This document shows positions 49,344 to 59,652 of a DNA stretch of 64,000 nucleotides, piece after piece; position 1 is the stretch's first letter; each line of letters begins with the position of its first letter. The translations under genes and the position numbers were made by a program. The notes under the pieces were generated by a model. It worked only from the letters and a program-made list of their open reading frames with translations. It did not search any database and was not told the DNA's origin. The stretch comes from Klebsiella terrigena (GTDB lineage Bacteria > Pseudomonadota > Gammaproteobacteria > Enterobacterales > Enterobacteriaceae). Location of the stretch: positions 62,001 through 126,000 of the forward strand of contig NZ_BJNO01000006.1 of NCBI RefSeq assembly GCF_006539725.1, given 5' to 3'.

Positions 49344-49859
49344 ATGAAAAAAATACTAATGATAGCTATTACCGGGCTCCTGCTTGGCGGATGTTCGGCG
49401 AAATACAACACAGCAGAAGTCACCAAAAGCACCGAGCTGTTGCTCAAAAACAAAATGGTCGTTATTGCTCAGCCAACAAATGGGGTTTATGAAACCAAAA
49501 CATACAACGGCTCCGGGGCAGCTACGGCCCTCGCGGTCCAGTCTGCGTTCTCCCGTTATACCGACAACGTATCCATTGTCCCTGAGTGTACGACGTTGAG
49601 CTGCCTGAAGGATAAACGTCCGCTGAGCGAAGGCTATTACGTCGTGCCTCAAATACTGCATTGGGAAGACAGAGCGACAGAGTGGTCCGGAATTCCGGAT
49701 AAAATTGAAGTGAAAATTACGGTCTATCACTCCGCCACGGATCGCGTGGTCGCCTCGTCCATTCTGAGTGGTAAGAGTAAGTGGGCCACTTTTGGTGGCG
49801 ATCATCCTCAGGATTTATTGCCGCAACCTATTAATAGCTACGTTGCGGGCTTGTATTAA
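49344..49859 (+). CDS. DUF4823-type lipoprotein
   Basis: This 171-residue protein has a lipoprotein signal peptide (MKKILMIAITGLLLGGC, Cys17) and a globular part I recognise as DUF4823-like (ELLLKNKMVVIAQPTNGVYE, SEGYYVVPQILHWEDRATEW, VEVK/VYHSATDRVV). Function is unknown. Serine follows the lipid cysteine, so outer-membrane sorting is likely. It is flanked by two identical terminators, and E. coli has other genes (hlyE, umuDC) near this position. Confidence 0.78.
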   Translation: MKKILMIAITGLLLGGCSAKYNTAEVTKSTELLLKNKMVVIAQPTNGVYETKTYNGSGAATALAVQSAFSRYTDNVSIVPECTTLSCLKDKRPLSEGYYVVPQILHWEDRATEWSGIPDKIEVKITVYHSATDRVVASSILSGKSKWATFGGDHPQDLLPQPINSYVAGLY

Positions 49860-49901
49860 TCACCACATCCAGCGGCGTTCGAATTAGCCTTTCATCCCCG
49901 T

Positions 49902-49935
49902 CAGAAAACCCGCCAACCGGCGGGTTTTCTGTTTT
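49902..49935. terminator. Terminator, second copy of the 34-nt twin
   Basis: It is identical over 34 nt to the terminator at 49254-49287. It closes the lipoprotein gene and faces the convergent cupin gene, with T tracts in both directions. Confidence 0.9.
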
Positions 49936-49954
49936 CAGCCATCGGCAGGCGGGA

Positions 49955-50299
49955 TTACGATTTTTTGCTGTGGAACAGCCCGTTTTCGCCGTCGGCATCA
50001 TCCTCAACCCAGAAGTTGATATTGAACTGGGCGTCGTCGCTTAATTCGATGCGGTGCCAGTACTGGGGCGGGCTGGTCGCAAACTGCCCGGCGTTAATCA
50101 CCACTTTGACCTCCGGCTCCGTCGCCTGTTCGTCGGCGAAGCCGTAATAGGTCACCGTCCCTTCCATCACGCAGAGCTGGCCGAAAACGGCGGCGGCGGT
50201 GTTGTGGTGGGTGAGCAGGGCGGCAGGTACGTTCTCTTTGGTAAAGAAGGGCGTGGAGCGTTTAACTTTCCAGTTAGCCGGAATACGCAGGTGAGACAT
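49955..50299 (-). CDS. YeaR-like cupin (DUF1971)
   Basis: This 114-residue small beta-barrel protein is related to E. coli YeaR and the cupin domain seen near tellurite-resistance TehB. Shared segments are VMEGTVTYYGFADEQATEPE, INAGQFATSPPQYWHRIEL and FNINFWVE. I chose the ATG at 50299, six bases after AAGGAG; an ATG one codon upstream is equally in frame. YeaR is nitrate/NO-induced in E. coli, but no function is proven here. Confidence 0.8.
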   Translation of the reverse strand: MSHLRIPANWKVKRSTPFFTKENVPAALLTHHNTAAAVFGQLCVMEGTVTYYGFADEQATEPEVKVVINAGQFATSPPQYWHRIELSDDAQFNINFWVEDDADGENGLFHSKKS

Positions 50300-50510
50300 C
50301 ATGAGCTCCTTAGCGGATGCGAATAAGATGCATTTAATATGCAACTTATTGGGCCTGACGTCAACTCGCGGCAGAGAAAAATACCCTAAAGGCGCGATAC
50401 CGGCGACCGGGGTCCGCTGCGCTCAACGAACGTCGGGCAGAGGCTGCGGCCGCCCCGGGCCTTTTCATCGCCGAACCTTCGGCATCGTGGAGAGCTGTTG
50501 GAGGGCGAGG

Positions 50511-50546
50511 CAAAAAAAAACCTGCCAGCGATTGCTCTGACAGGTT
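50511..50546 (-). terminator. Terminator of dsbB
   Basis: On the reverse strand CCTGTCAGAG and CGCTGGCAGG form a stem followed by nine T residues. Confidence 0.88.
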
Positions 50547-50569
50547 TTACTCTTAGCGGTGCGGCTTGA

Positions 50570-51100
50570 TTAGCGGCCGAACAGATCGCGTTTTTTCGGT
50601 TTGAACGGCTGAGCAATCAGAACCAGCACGGCCACAACCAGATAGGCGGCAAAGATCCCCACCAGCCACTGCGGCATCTCCAGCGTCAGGAACTCCCACT
50701 GACGCACGGAACAGTCACCGCTGGCCACGAACATCTGCGGCAGCCACTTATCCAGCGGCAGCCACGTTGGGAAACGGGCGGCAAAGTCGCAGGTCTGGAA
50801 CGGAGAAGGGTGAAGCTGAATCATGGTATGTTCCCACGCCAGCTGCAGCCCCCGCAGGGCGCTGTAGAGCCAGATAACCAGCGCCACGTAGCGCAGCGGC
50901 GTTTTCGGGGCGATAGCGCCGACAATACCGGCTGCCATAATGCCTAATAGCGCACAGCGTTCGTAAATACACATTACGCAGGGCTGCAGCAGCATAACGT
51001 GCTGGAACCACAGCGCAACCATCTCAAGCGCGAAAGCGGTGAACGCCATCAGGAGCCAGGCTCCGCGTCCTCTTGAGCACTGGTTTAAATATCGCAACAT
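50570..51100 (-). CDS. dsbB: Disulfide bond formation protein DsbB
   Basis: DsbB reoxidises DsbA and passes electrons to quinone. The 176-residue inner-membrane protein has four membrane helices and two periplasmic cysteine pairs: CVMC near residue 41, and one cysteine each in QTCDFA (about 104) and SGDCSVRQ (about 130). Length equals E. coli DsbB. Confidence 0.96.
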   Translation of the reverse strand: MLRYLNQCSRGRGAWLLMAFTAFALEMVALWFQHVMLLQPCVMCIYERCALLGIMAAGIVGAIAPKTPLRYVALVIWLYSALRGLQLAWEHTMIQLHPSPFQTCDFAARFPTWLPLDKWLPQMFVASGDCSVRQWEFLTLEMPQWLVGIFAAYLVVAVLVLIAQPFKPKKRDLFGR

Positions 51101-51190
51101 AGTCTTTTCCCTGAAAAATGCTAAATCATGGCAGTGTAAACGAAAACCGAACCGACGCCAGCAGCTAGTCCGAAAATATTACGTAAAAAT

Positions 51191-51225
51191 ATTGCACATC
51201 CGGCGATAGATCCCGGATGTGCAAT
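51191..51225 (-). terminator. Terminator of nhaB
   Basis: ATTGCACATCCGG and CCGGATGTGCAAT form a 13-bp perfect stem. On the reverse strand it is followed by ATTTTTACG. Confidence 0.82.
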
Positions 51226-51236
51226 ATGCGTCAGGC

Positions 51237-52787
51237 TCAGGGAAGCTGCGGCGTCACGAGCCAGCCGTTTTCGAGCATCCACTGCGTCGCCGGCATCAGC
51301 GTAAACTCGACGCACAGCAGCCCGACCAGGGTCATCACGATGGTGTAAGGCAGCGCCATCCACACCATTCGCCCGTAGGAGAGGCGAATCAGCGGCGCCA
51401 GGGCGGAGGTCAGCAGGAACAGGAATGCCGCCTGGCCGTTAGGCGTGGCGACCGAAGGCAGGTTGGTGCCGGTATTGATAGCGACCGCCAGCAGCTCAAA
51501 CTGCGGCAGGCTGATGGTGCCCTGCTGGAGCGCGGTTTTGGCCTCGTTGATATAGACCGTGCCGACGAAGACGTTATCGGAAATGGATGACAGCAGGCCG
51601 TTAAACAGATAGAACAGCGACAGCTGGGCGTGCGGCGACGCCTGCAGTACGAACTGGATCACCGGCGAGAACAGGTGCTGGTCGATGATTACGGCGACCA
51701 CGGCGAAAAAGACCGTCAGCAGCGCGGTGAACGGCAGCGCCTCGGTAAAGGCTTTACCGATAGCGTGCTCGTCGGTCACGCCGGAGAAGGTGGTCGCCAG
51801 AACGATCACCGACAGACCGATCAGCCCGACCTCCCCAAGATGCAGGGCCAGCGCGGTTATCAGCCAGATGCCGATAATCCCCTGAGCGATAAGCCGCAGG
51901 CGATCCTGACGGCTACGCTGCTGGCGGCTGCGGTCGTCGTAATCCTGCAGAACCTTACGCACCGCCAGCGGCAGCGGTTCTCCGTAGCCGAACAGGCCGA
52001 ACTTCTCCACCAGCAGGCAGGTGAGCAGGCCGCAGACGATGACCGGCAGCGTCACCGGCGCCATGCGTAAGAAGAACTCGCCGAAGTGCCATCCGGCCGC
52101 TTTGGCGATGATCAGGTTTTGCGGTTCGCCCACCATGGTCATCACGCCGCCCAGCGCGGTACCGACGCCCGCGTGCATCATCAGGCTGCGCAGAAAGCCG
52201 CGGAACTGCTCCAGCACGTCGCGATAGTGCTGGTCGATGTGGCTATCGTCCAGCAGATCGAGATCGTCGGGCCGCGCGGAGGCCACGCGATGATAAATGC
52301 CGTAAAATCCCACCGCGACGCTAATCACCACCGCCACCACGGTTAACGCATCGAGGAAGGCGGAGAGGAACGCCGCTGCCAGGCAAAAGGCCAGCGACAG
52401 CAGCATCTTGCTGCGGATACCCAGCAGCAGGCGGGTAAAGATAAACAGCAGCAGCTGCTTCATAAAGTAGATCCCGGCCACCATAAATATCAGCAGCAGG
52501 AGCACCTCGAGGTTGCCGGCGATCTCATCGCGAATATGTTCTGCGGTGGTCATCCCGATAAATACCGCTTCGATAGCCAGCAGGCCACCGGGCAGCAGCG
52601 GATAGCATTTGAGCGCCATCGCCAGGGTAAAAATAAACTCAACCACCAGCAGCCAGCCGGCGATGAACGGATTGAGATAGAACGCCAGCGGGTTAATGAT
52701 TAAGAAAACAATTAAGGTGAGCTTATACCAGTCCGGAGACTGGCCAAGAAAATTACGCCACAGGGCGCGGCCATAAGACATTTCCAC
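51237..52787 (-). CDS. nhaB: Na+/H+ antiporter NhaB
   Basis: NhaB exports Na+ in exchange for protons. The 516-residue protein has many membrane segments and conserved stretches [58 protein letters not shown] and [21 protein letters not shown] chose the GTG at 52787 ([13 protein letters not shown]), which matches the E. coli start and lies eight bases after AAGGA; the ATG at 52796 is too close to that site. Confidence 0.94.
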   Translation of the reverse strand: MEMSYGRALWRNFLGQSPDWYKLTLIVFLIINPLAFYLNPFIAGWLLVVEFIFTLAMALKCYPLLPGGLLAIEAVFIGMTTAEHIRDEIAGNLEVLLLLIFMVAGIYFMKQLLLFIFTRLLLGIRSKMLLSLAFCLAAAFLSAFLDALTVVAVVISVAVGFYGIYHRVASARPDDLDLLDDSHIDQHYRDVLEQFRGFLRSLMMHAGVGTALGGVMTMVGEPQNLIIAKAAGWHFGEFFLRMAPVTLPVIVCGLLTCLLVEKFGLFGYGEPLPLAVRKVLQDYDDRSRQQRSRQDRLRLIAQGIIGIWLITALALHLGEVGLIGLSVIVLATTFSGVTDEHAIGKAFTEALPFTALLTVFFAVVAVIIDQHLFSPVIQFVLQASPHAQLSLFYLFNGLLSSISDNVFVGTVYINEAKTALQQGTISLPQFELLAVAINTGTNLPSVATPNGQAAFLFLLTSALAPLIRLSYGRMVWMALPYTIVMTLVGLLCVEFTLMPATQWMLENGWLVTPQLP

Positions 52788-53029
52788 GACAGACATCCTT
52801 CCCCGTCAAATATTGACATGAATTTACGTATTGCGATTGGCAAGACTACCAGCTGAGCAAAAGGGGAAGCAACCTGGTTCGCATCGCGCCCAGCCTTTGT
52901 CAAACGCGAAGAGCAAAATCTCAAAATGAAACGGCGATCCCTTTTTAATTACTTCCAGGCGCTATCTGCCCTATAGCGGCTCTGGTATGATGAGTAGAAT
53001 TTGCAACGCTGTGTAATGGAAATCTTACT

Positions 53030-53749
53030 ATGGTCATTAAGGCGCAGAGCCCTGCGGGTTTCGCGGAAGAGTACATCATTGAAAGTATATGGAATAACCG
53101 CTTTCCCCCGGGCACCATTCTCCCCGCCGAACGTGAGCTTTCTGAACTTATTGGTGTGACCCGTACGACCTTACGCGAAGTTCTGCAACGTCTGGCCCGT
53201 GACGGTTGGTTAACGATACAGCACGGCAAACCGACGAAGGTGAACAATTTCTGGGAAACGTCGGGTCTGAATATTCTCGAAACGCTGGCGCGCCTCGATC
53301 ACGACAGCGTCCCGCAGCTGATCGATAACCTGCTGTCGGTGCGGACCAATATCTCCACTATCTTTATCCGCACGGCCTTCCGTCAGCATCCTGAAAACGC
53401 CCTGCAGGTTCTCGCCGCGGCGCGTGAGGTGGAAGACCACGGCGATGCGTTTGCCGATCTCGATTACGGCATCTTCCGCGGCCTGGCCTTTGCCTCCGGC
53501 AACCCGATCTACGGCCTGATCCTCAACGGCATGAAGGGCCTGTATACCCGCATTGGCCGCCACTATTTCGCCAATCCGGAAGCGCGCAGCCTGGCGCTGG
53601 GCTTCTATCACCAGCTGGCCAAAGTCTGTGAAGAAGGGCAGCACGAGCAGGTTTACGAGATAGTCCGTCGCTACGGGCATGACAGCGGTGAAATCTGGCA
53701 TCGTATGCAGAAAACGCTGCCGGGTGATTTAGTCATCGGTATGCGCTAA
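53030..53749 (+). CDS. fadR: Fatty acid metabolism regulator FadR
   Basis: FadR represses beta-oxidation genes and activates fabA/fabB; acyl-CoA releases it from DNA. The 239-residue GntR-family protein has an N-terminal winged helix (about 10-72, including [20 protein letters not shown]) and an all-helical acyl-CoA-binding C-terminal domain. It is divergent from nhaB. A matching operator lies upstream of fadD in this window. Confidence 0.97.
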   Translation: MVIKAQSPAGFAEEYIIESIWNNRFPPGTILPAERELSELIGVTRTTLREVLQRLARDGWLTIQHGKPTKVNNFWETSGLNILETLARLDHDSVPQLIDNLLSVRTNISTIFIRTAFRQHPENALQVLAAAREVEDHGDAFADLDYGIFRGLAFASGNPIYGLILNGMKGLYTRIGRHYFANPEARSLALGFYHQLAKVCEEGQHEQVYEIVRRYGHDSGEIWHRMQKTLPGDLVIGMR

Positions 53750-53770
53750 GTCCCGCAATAAGATAAAAAA

Positions 53771-53794
53771 ACGCCCGGCGATTATGCCGGGCGT
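53771..53794. terminator. Bidirectional terminator between fadR and ycgB
   Basis: ACGCCCGGC and GCCGGGCGT form a 9-bp stem flanked by an A run upstream and TTTT downstream, so it can end both convergent genes. Confidence 0.88.
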
Positions 53795-53824
53795 TTTGCT
53801 TTATGCGATTTAACGCCGCGCGAT

Positions 53825-55357
53825 TTACAGCGCGTTTTGCCGCGGCGGGCTGCGCTCCAGCAGTTCGATGCTGCCATCGGCATTTTGCTGCTCCAGCAGG
53901 ATGTCGAATCCCCACAGGCGATGGACGTGCTTGAGCACCTCACGGCGCCCCTTATCCAGCGGTACGCGGTTATGCGGCACGTAGCGCAGCGTCAGCGAAC
54001 GGTCGCCGCGAAGGTCGACGTTCCACACCTGAATATTCGGCTCAAGGTTGCTCAGGTTGTACTGGGCGGAAAGCTTGGCGCGAATCTCCCGATACCCCTC
54101 TTCGTTATGGATAGCGGAAATCTCCAGGTAGTTGTGATGGTCGTCGTCGAGCACCGTAAAGAAGCGGAAATCACGCATAATTTTCGGTGACAGGAACTGG
54201 CTGATAAAGCTCTCATCCTTGAAGTCGCGCATGGCAAAATGCAGCGTCTCCAGCCAGTCGGAGCCGGCGATGTCGGGGAACCAGTATTTGTCCTCCTCGG
54301 TCGGCGACTGACAAATGCGCTTAATGTCCTGGAACATGGCAAAGCCCAGCGCGTAGGGGTTAATCCCGTTGTACCACTGGCTGTTATAGGGCGGCTGGTA
54401 GATAACGTTGGTGTGGCTGTGCAGAAACTCCAGCATAAAGCGTTCCGTCACCTTGCCTTCATCGTACAGGTGGTTAAGGATCGTGTAGTGCCAGAAGGTC
54501 GCCCAGCCTTCGTTCATCACCTGCGTCTGCTTCTGCGGATAGAAATACTGGCTCACCTTACGCACGATACGCAGGATTTCACGCTGCCATGACTCCAGCA
54601 GCGGCGCGTTCTTCTCCATAAAGTAGAGCAGGTTTTCCTGCGGCTCAGAAGGGTAGCGGCGCGCGGTTTCGATGGCTTTCTCTTCTTCCCGCTTAGGCAG
54701 GGTGCGCCACAGCATATTCACCTGGCTTTGCAGATACTCTTCCCGGCTTTTCTGCCGCGCCTTCTCCTCCTGCAGCGAGATTTTCTGCGGACGCTTGTAG
54801 CGGTCGACGCCGTAGTTCATCAGCGCGTGGCAGGAGTCGAGCAGTTTCTCCACCTCATCAACGCCGTAACGCTCCTCGCACTCGGTGATGTATTTGCGGG
54901 CGAAGATCAGGTAGTCGATTATCGAGCTGGCATCGGTCCAGCTGCGGAACAGGTAGTTATTCTTGAAAAAGGAGTTGTGCCCGTAGCAGGCGTGGGCCAT
55001 TACCAGCGCCTGCATGGTAATGGTGTTCTCCTCCATCAGGTAGGCGATGCAGGGGTTAGAGTTGATGACAATTTCGTAGGCCAGCCCCTGCTGGCCGTGC
55101 TTATACGCCTGCTCGGTTTCGATAAATTTCTTACCAAACGACCAGTGCGGGTAGTTGATTGGCATTCCGACGCTGGAGTAGGCATCCATCATCTGCTCGG
55201 AAGTAATGACTTCGATCTGATGCGGATAGGTGTCGAGACGGTACAGCTTCGCGACCCGGTCAACCTCGGCGAGGTAGGTTTCCAGCAGTTCAAAAGTCCA
55301 GTCGGGTCCATCGCTTAAACGAGTCGTGTCCCTGTTTATGGAATCAATCGTAGCCAT
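53825..55357 (-). CDS. ycgB: SpoVR-family protein YcgB
   Basis: This 510-residue protein is nearly identical to E. coli YcgB, with characteristic blocks WATFWHYTILNHLYDEG, INPYALGFAMFQDIKRIC and HVHRLWGFD. The SpoVR family is usually linked to PrkA kinase (YeaG) and YeaH in stress and sporulation contexts, but its biochemical role is unknown. I chose the ATG at 55357 (MATIDSINRD); the frame upstream is not conserved. Confidence 0.93.
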   Translation of the reverse strand: MATIDSINRDTTRLSDGPDWTFELLETYLAEVDRVAKLYRLDTYPHQIEVITSEQMMDAYSSVGMPINYPHWSFGKKFIETEQAYKHGQQGLAYEIVINSNPCIAYLMEENTITMQALVMAHACYGHNSFFKNNYLFRSWTDASSIIDYLIFARKYITECEERYGVDEVEKLLDSCHALMNYGVDRYKRPQKISLQEEKARQKSREEYLQSQVNMLWRTLPKREEEKAIETARRYPSEPQENLLYFMEKNAPLLESWQREILRIVRKVSQYFYPQKQTQVMNEGWATFWHYTILNHLYDEGKVTERFMLEFLHSHTNVIYQPPYNSQWYNGINPYALGFAMFQDIKRICQSPTEEDKYWFPDIAGSDWLETLHFAMRDFKDESFISQFLSPKIMRDFRFFTVLDDDHHNYLEISAIHNEEGYREIRAKLSAQYNLSNLEPNIQVWNVDLRGDRSLTLRYVPHNRVPLDKGRREVLKHVHRLWGFDILLEQQNADGSIELLERSPPRQNAL

Positions 55358-55678
55358 TAGCGCGCCCTCATTGTCGGTGACTCTCTCTATACGGAGAGCC
55401 TCACAACAAGCATAGAACACGGCTCGGCAAACTGCGCCTGCGGACAATTTCTTTTCTTCGCGATTTAGCAATCTTAAAGGCCTGGTTTAGCCTTTCACGC
55501 AGAATTTTATTCTGAGGAAAAATGAAGCGCAGCAGGAGATAGTAAATCTTCGGGGGCAGGGCTGGTGCGGTTCGCTGTGAGATAAGTCACCATAAATAAA
55601 GCGTATGTTGAATAATATTTTCAACTGAGTTATCAATTTGTAATCAGATGATTGTTCTTTAACTATTACGGAGTCGCT
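55358..55678. promoter_or_regulatory. Divergent ycgB-dadA promoter region with CRP site
   Basis: This 321-bp gap contains no gene. TGTGA-GATAAG-TCACC (55576-55591) is a strong match to the CRP consensus, placed about 90 bp upstream of dadA. In E. coli dadAX is controlled by CRP and Lrp; I did not identify a definite Lrp site. Confidence 0.7.
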
Positions 55679-56977
55679 ATGCGAGTCGTCATACTGGGAA
55701 GTGGGGTGGTTGGGGTAGCTAGTGCATGGTATTTAAGTCAGGCAGGGCATCAGGTGACGGTTATCGACCGCCAGCCGGGGCCGGCGGAAGAGACCAGCGC
55801 CGCCAATGCCGGACAGATCTCCCCGGGCTACGCCGCACCCTGGGCCGCGCCCGGCGTGCCGCTGAAGGCCATTAAGTGGATGTTCCAGCGCCACGCGCCG
55901 CTGGCGATCGGCCTTGACGGCACGCAGTTCCAGCTAAAATGGATGTGGCAGATGCTGCGCAACTGCGACACCCGCCACTATATGGAAAACAAAGGCCGCA
56001 TGGTACGTCTGGCGGAGTACAGCCGCGACTGCCTGAAGGCGCTTCGCGAAAGCACCGGCATCCAGTATGAAGGGCGCCAGGGCGGGACGCTGCAGCTTTT
56101 CCGTACCGAAAAACAGTATGAGAACGCCACCCGCGATATCGCCGTGCTGCAGGATGCCGGCGTGCCGTATCAGTTGCTGGAGGCGAAACGTCTGCGGGAA
56201 GTCGAACCCGCTTTAGCCGAGGTCAGCCACAGGCTGACCGGCGGCCTGCGTTTGCCGAACGATGAAACCGGCGACTGCCAGCTGTTTACCACGCGCCTGG
56301 CGGCGATGGCGGAGCAGGCGGGCGTTACCTTCCGCTTCAATACCTCGGTTGACGCGCTGCTGTACGAAGGAGAGCAGATCGCCGGCGTGAAGTGCGGGGA
56401 TGAAATTGTCAAAGGCGATGCCTACGTCATGGCCTTTGGCTCCTACTCGACGGCGATGCTGAAAGGGCTGGTGGACATTCCGGTCTATCCGCTGAAGGGC
56501 TACTCGCTGACGATCCCGATCGCCGAGGAGGACGGGGCGCCGGTATCGACTATCCTTGATGAGACTTACAAAATTGCGATTACCCGCTTCGACCAGCGGA
56601 TCCGCGTCGGCGGGATGGCAGAAATCGTCGGCTTTAATAAAGAGCTGCTGCAGCCGCGTCGCGAAACGCTGGAGATGGTGGTGCGCGATCTGTTCCCGCG
56701 CGGTGGCCACGTAGAACAGGCGACCTTCTGGACCGGCCTACGTCCGATGACCCCGGACGGCACGCCGGTGGTCGGGCGCACGCCGTATAAAAACCTGTGG
56801 CTCAATACCGGGCACGGCACTCTGGGCTGGACCATGGCATGCGGCTCAGGACAACTTTTGAGCGATTTAATTTCGGGTCGCACTCCGGCTATTCCGTACG
56901 ACGATCTTGCCGTCGCCCGCTATAGCCCGGGCTTCACTCCGGCACGTGCTCAGCACCTGCACGGCGTTCACAACTAA
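55679..56977 (+). CDS. dadA: D-amino acid dehydrogenase DadA
   Basis: DadA oxidises D-alanine and other D-amino acids to keto acids and feeds electrons into the respiratory chain at the inner membrane. The 432-residue protein has the FAD-binding motif [17 protein letters not shown] at the N-terminus, [17 protein letters not shown] and the C-terminal [20 protein letters not shown] chose the ATG at 55679, which matches E. coli. It forms an operon with dadX. Confidence 0.96.
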   Translation: MRVVILGSGVVGVASAWYLSQAGHQVTVIDRQPGPAEETSAANAGQISPGYAAPWAAPGVPLKAIKWMFQRHAPLAIGLDGTQFQLKWMWQMLRNCDTRHYMENKGRMVRLAEYSRDCLKALRESTGIQYEGRQGGTLQLFRTEKQYENATRDIAVLQDAGVPYQLLEAKRLREVEPALAEVSHRLTGGLRLPNDETGDCQLFTTRLAAMAEQAGVTFRFNTSVDALLYEGEQIAGVKCGDEIVKGDAYVMAFGSYSTAMLKGLVDIPVYPLKGYSLTIPIAEEDGAPVSTILDETYKIAITRFDQRIRVGGMAEIVGFNKELLQPRRETLEMVVRDLFPRGGHVEQATFWTGLRPMTPDGTPVVGRTPYKNLWLNTGHGTLGWTMACGSGQLLSDLISGRTPAIPYDDLAVARYSPGFTPARAQHLHGVHN

Positions 56978-56986
56978 GGAGTTTTC

Positions 56987-58057
56987 ATGTCCCGTCCGGT
57001 ACTGGCCAGCATTGATTTGTCGGCCCTGCGGCAGAATTTGCAGATTGTCCGGCGCGCGGCTCCTGGCTCGCGGCTGTGGGCGGTGGTGAAAGCCAACGCC
57101 TACGGCCACGGCCTGGCGCGCGTGTGGAATGCGCTCAGCGGCGCAGATGGCTTTGCGATGCTGAATCTTGAAGAGGCGATCCTGCTGCGCGAGCAGGGCT
57201 GGAAAGGGCCGATTCTGCTGCTCGAGGGCTTTTTCCACGCTGACGAGCTGGCGCTGTTTGATAAGTATCGCCTGACCACCAGCGTGCACAGCAACTGGCA
57301 AATCAAGGCGCTGCAGCAGGCGAAGCTCCACGCTCCGCTGGATATCTACGTTAAGGTCAACAGCGGCATGAACCGGCTGGGCTTTATGCCGGAGCGCATC
57401 CATACCGTCTGGCAGCAGCTGCGGGCGCTGGGCAACGTCAGCGAAATGACGCTGATGTCGCACTTTGCCGACGCGGAAAATCCGCAGGGCATCGTCGAGC
57501 CGATGCGCCGCATCGAGCAGGCGGCGGAAGGGCTGGCGTGCTCACGCTCGCTGGCGAACTCGGCGGCGACCCTCTGGCACCCGGAAGCGCATTTTGACTG
57601 GGTCAGGCCGGGGATCGTGCTGTACGGCGCCTCGCCGTCCGGCCAGTGGCAGGATATCGCCAACAGCGGCCTGAAGCCGGTGATGACCCTCAGTAGCGAG
57701 ATTATTGCCGTGCAGAACCTGAAGGCGGGTGAGTCGGTGGGCTACGGCGGCCTCTACCGGACGACGGAGGAGCAGCGGATTGGCATCGTGGCCTGCGGCT
57801 ATGCCGACGGCTATCCGCGTATCGCGCCGGCGGGAACGCCGGTGCTGGTTGACGGCGTGCGCACCACGCTGGTGGGGCGCGTGTCGATGGATATGCTGGC
57901 GGTAGACCTCACGCCATGCCCACAGGCCGGGATCGGTGCGCCGGTCGAACTGTGGGGCAAGGAAGTGAAAATCGACGACGTGGCCGCCGCCAGCGGTACC
58001 GTCGGCTATGAGCTGATGTGCGCTCTGGCGCCGCGCGTCCCCGTTGTGACGGCGTAA
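56987..58057 (+). CDS. dadX: Catabolic alanine racemase DadX
   Basis: DadX converts L-alanine to D-alanine for DadA. The 356-residue protein has the PLP lysine in [10 protein letters not shown] (Lys35), the catalytic tyrosine region [12 protein letters not shown] and C-terminal [14 protein letters not shown]. It starts 9 bp after dadA with AAGGAG upstream. After this gene the usual neighbour cvrA is missing and mobile DNA begins. Confidence 0.96.
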   Translation: MSRPVLASIDLSALRQNLQIVRRAAPGSRLWAVVKANAYGHGLARVWNALSGADGFAMLNLEEAILLREQGWKGPILLLEGFFHADELALFDKYRLTTSVHSNWQIKALQQAKLHAPLDIYVKVNSGMNRLGFMPERIHTVWQQLRALGNVSEMTLMSHFADAENPQGIVEPMRRIEQAAEGLACSRSLANSAATLWHPEAHFDWVRPGIVLYGASPSGQWQDIANSGLKPVMTLSSEIIAVQNLKAGESVGYGGLYRTTEEQRIGIVACGYADGYPRIAPAGTPVLVDGVRTTLVGRVSMDMLAVDLTPCPQAGIGAPVELWGKEVKIDDVAAASGTVGYELMCALAPRVPVVTA

Positions 58058-58308
58058 CTTTCCGTGAGGCGGATCACTCCGCCGATCATATGTGCCGGTA
58101 TTTCAATAAGTTACTGAAATACCGGAATTTCGATAACCTCAAACTACCCGCCAAAACCCGCCATTACTCGGCGGGTGTGGACACTTTGTGGATCGCCCCT
58201 TCTGCAGACAAAATAGACCCGAAGCTTGATCGGGGTTATTCGCATTAAGTGTATCAGCTCAGATTTGAGTTGATAGTTTTTACTGGCAGTACACAATCGA
58301 ATCTGACA
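58058..58308. other. Gene-poor junction after dadX
   Basis: The region has an 11-bp perfect inverted repeat (CCGGTATTTCA at 58095-58105 and TGAAATACCGG at 58115-58125) and a hairpin ACCCGCC/GGCGGGT (58156-58176) that may end dadAX. An open frame of about 52 codons from 58090 shows no recognisable similarity and overlaps both hairpins, so I do not call it a gene. It is the junction between core genome and mobile DNA. Confidence 0.5.
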
Positions 58309-59555
58309 GTCTGCTTTGAGCTGTGAGTTCAATGGGTCGATGCAACGCTATCCTTAATCAAGGGGGACGTTGCTATGAAACGAAGAACTCGGATTAACTA
58401 CACGCCAGAGCAGAAGGCAATTATCTGGGACAGATATAAGCAAGGTGATTCTCTACATGATATCGCCAGAATGTTTGACAGATATCATTCTTCCATTATG
58501 CCCACTATCCACCAGACAGGCGGCTACCGTCCTCCCGTGCGAAAACGGCACCGATTAGCGCTTTCGCTTGATGAAAGAGAGGAGATATCCAGAGGGCTGG
58601 TAGCAAAACTCAGTATCAGAGCCATCGCCGCCAAATTATCAAGAGCGCCCTCAACGATTAGCCGCGAGGTCAGGAGGCACGGTGGTGCAAAACAATACCG
58701 TGCAGCAAAAGCCGATGCTACTGCGTGGGAAAATGCGCTGAGACCAAAACCTTGCAAGCCAATTGAAAGCCCCGCATTGTGTAAAATCATTGCAGAGAAG
58801 ATGCATCAGGACTGGTCACCGGAACAGATCGCCGGTTGGCTGACACGCTGTTATCCGGATAATCAGGAAATGCATGTGTCACACGAAACGATTTATAAAA
58901 CGCTTTTTATACAAACCCGGGGAGCATTAAAAAAAGAGCTGCAGCAATGCCTCAGAAGCGGAAGAGCAGTGCGTAGATCCAGAACGTCATCGCTTAAAGG
59001 GAAAGGATTAGGGTCAATCCCGCACACGATACCTATCAGCGAAAGGCCACCTGAGGCCGCTGACAGGGCCATTCCAGGTCACTGGGAAGGTGACTTGATT
59101 CAGGGCTCGAAAAACTCCTATATCATCACCCTCGTAGAACGTCATTCCCGTTTTGTTATGCTGGCAAAGATCAGAGACAACAAGACCATAACGGTTATAT
59201 CTGCACTCATCAGACAAGCCCGGGAATTACCTGCTGAGCTTTATAAAACATTAACTTGGGATCGTGGCGCTGAAATGACCAGCCACACACGATTTACTGT
59301 AGCGACAGACATTCAGATTTATTTTTGTGATCCTCAATCTCCCTGGCAACGTGGCTCAAATGAAAATACGAACAGATTGCTCAGACAATATTTTCCAAAA
59401 GGAACTGACTTATCGGTTCACAGCCAGCAAAGACTTAACAGTGTTGCCAGACAGCTCAACGAAAGGCCGAGAAAAACGCTAGACTATGAATCACCCGCAG
59501 AACGGTTCAATAAGTGTGTTGCGTCCATCGGTTGAACTCACAGCGAAAAGCGGAC
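58309..59555 (+). mobile_element. IS30-family insertion sequence
   Basis: The element is about 1.25 kb. Its ends are imperfect inverted repeats. The best-conserved part is GCTGTGAGTTCAA at 58320-58332 and its complement at 59532-59544. Similarity extends inwards to GCAAC (58342-58346 and 59518-59522) and outwards to about 58309 and 59555. One transposase gene fills the interior. I could not define a target-site duplication with certainty, so the outer ends are approximate. Confidence 0.75.
58375..59535 (+). CDS. IS30-family transposase
   Basis: This 386-residue transposase has an N-terminal helix-turn-helix (about 10-45), a second one around 75-100 (SIRAIAAKLSRAPSTISREV) and the IS30 DDE catalytic domain: Asp240 (GHWEGDLIQG), Asp296 (TWDRGAEM) and Glu330 (RGSNENTNR), with the 33-residue D-E interval of the family. 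It ends just inside the right inverted repeat. It appears intact and potentially active. Confidence 0.92.
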   Translation: MKRRTRINYTPEQKAIIWDRYKQGDSLHDIARMFDRYHSSIMPTIHQTGGYRPPVRKRHRLALSLDEREEISRGLVAKLSIRAIAAKLSRAPSTISREVRRHGGAKQYRAAKADATAWENALRPKPCKPIESPALCKIIAEKMHQDWSPEQIAGWLTRCYPDNQEMHVSHETIYKTLFIQTRGALKKELQQCLRSGRAVRRSRTSSLKGKGLGSIPHTIPISERPPEAADRAIPGHWEGDLIQGSKNSYIITLVERHSRFVMLAKIRDNKTITVISALIRQARELPAELYKTLTWDRGAEMTSHTRFTVATDIQIYFCDPQSPWQRGSNENTNRLLRQYFPKGTDLSVHSQQRLNSVARQLNERPRKTLDYESPAERFNKCVASIG

Positions 59556-59652
59556 ATAAGGCTCCAAAATAGAAAAAAATAGCCAGATTCGGTAGTAAAG
59601 GCTAAATTGAATTCAGGATAACTGGTATGACCACACAGGTAAGGCTCTTAAA

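Noticed and set aside
58090-58248. Possible 52-codon gene (MCRYFNKLLKYRNFDNLKLP...) after dadX
   Set aside because: It has no ribosome site I can see, overlaps two inverted repeats and resembles nothing I recognise.
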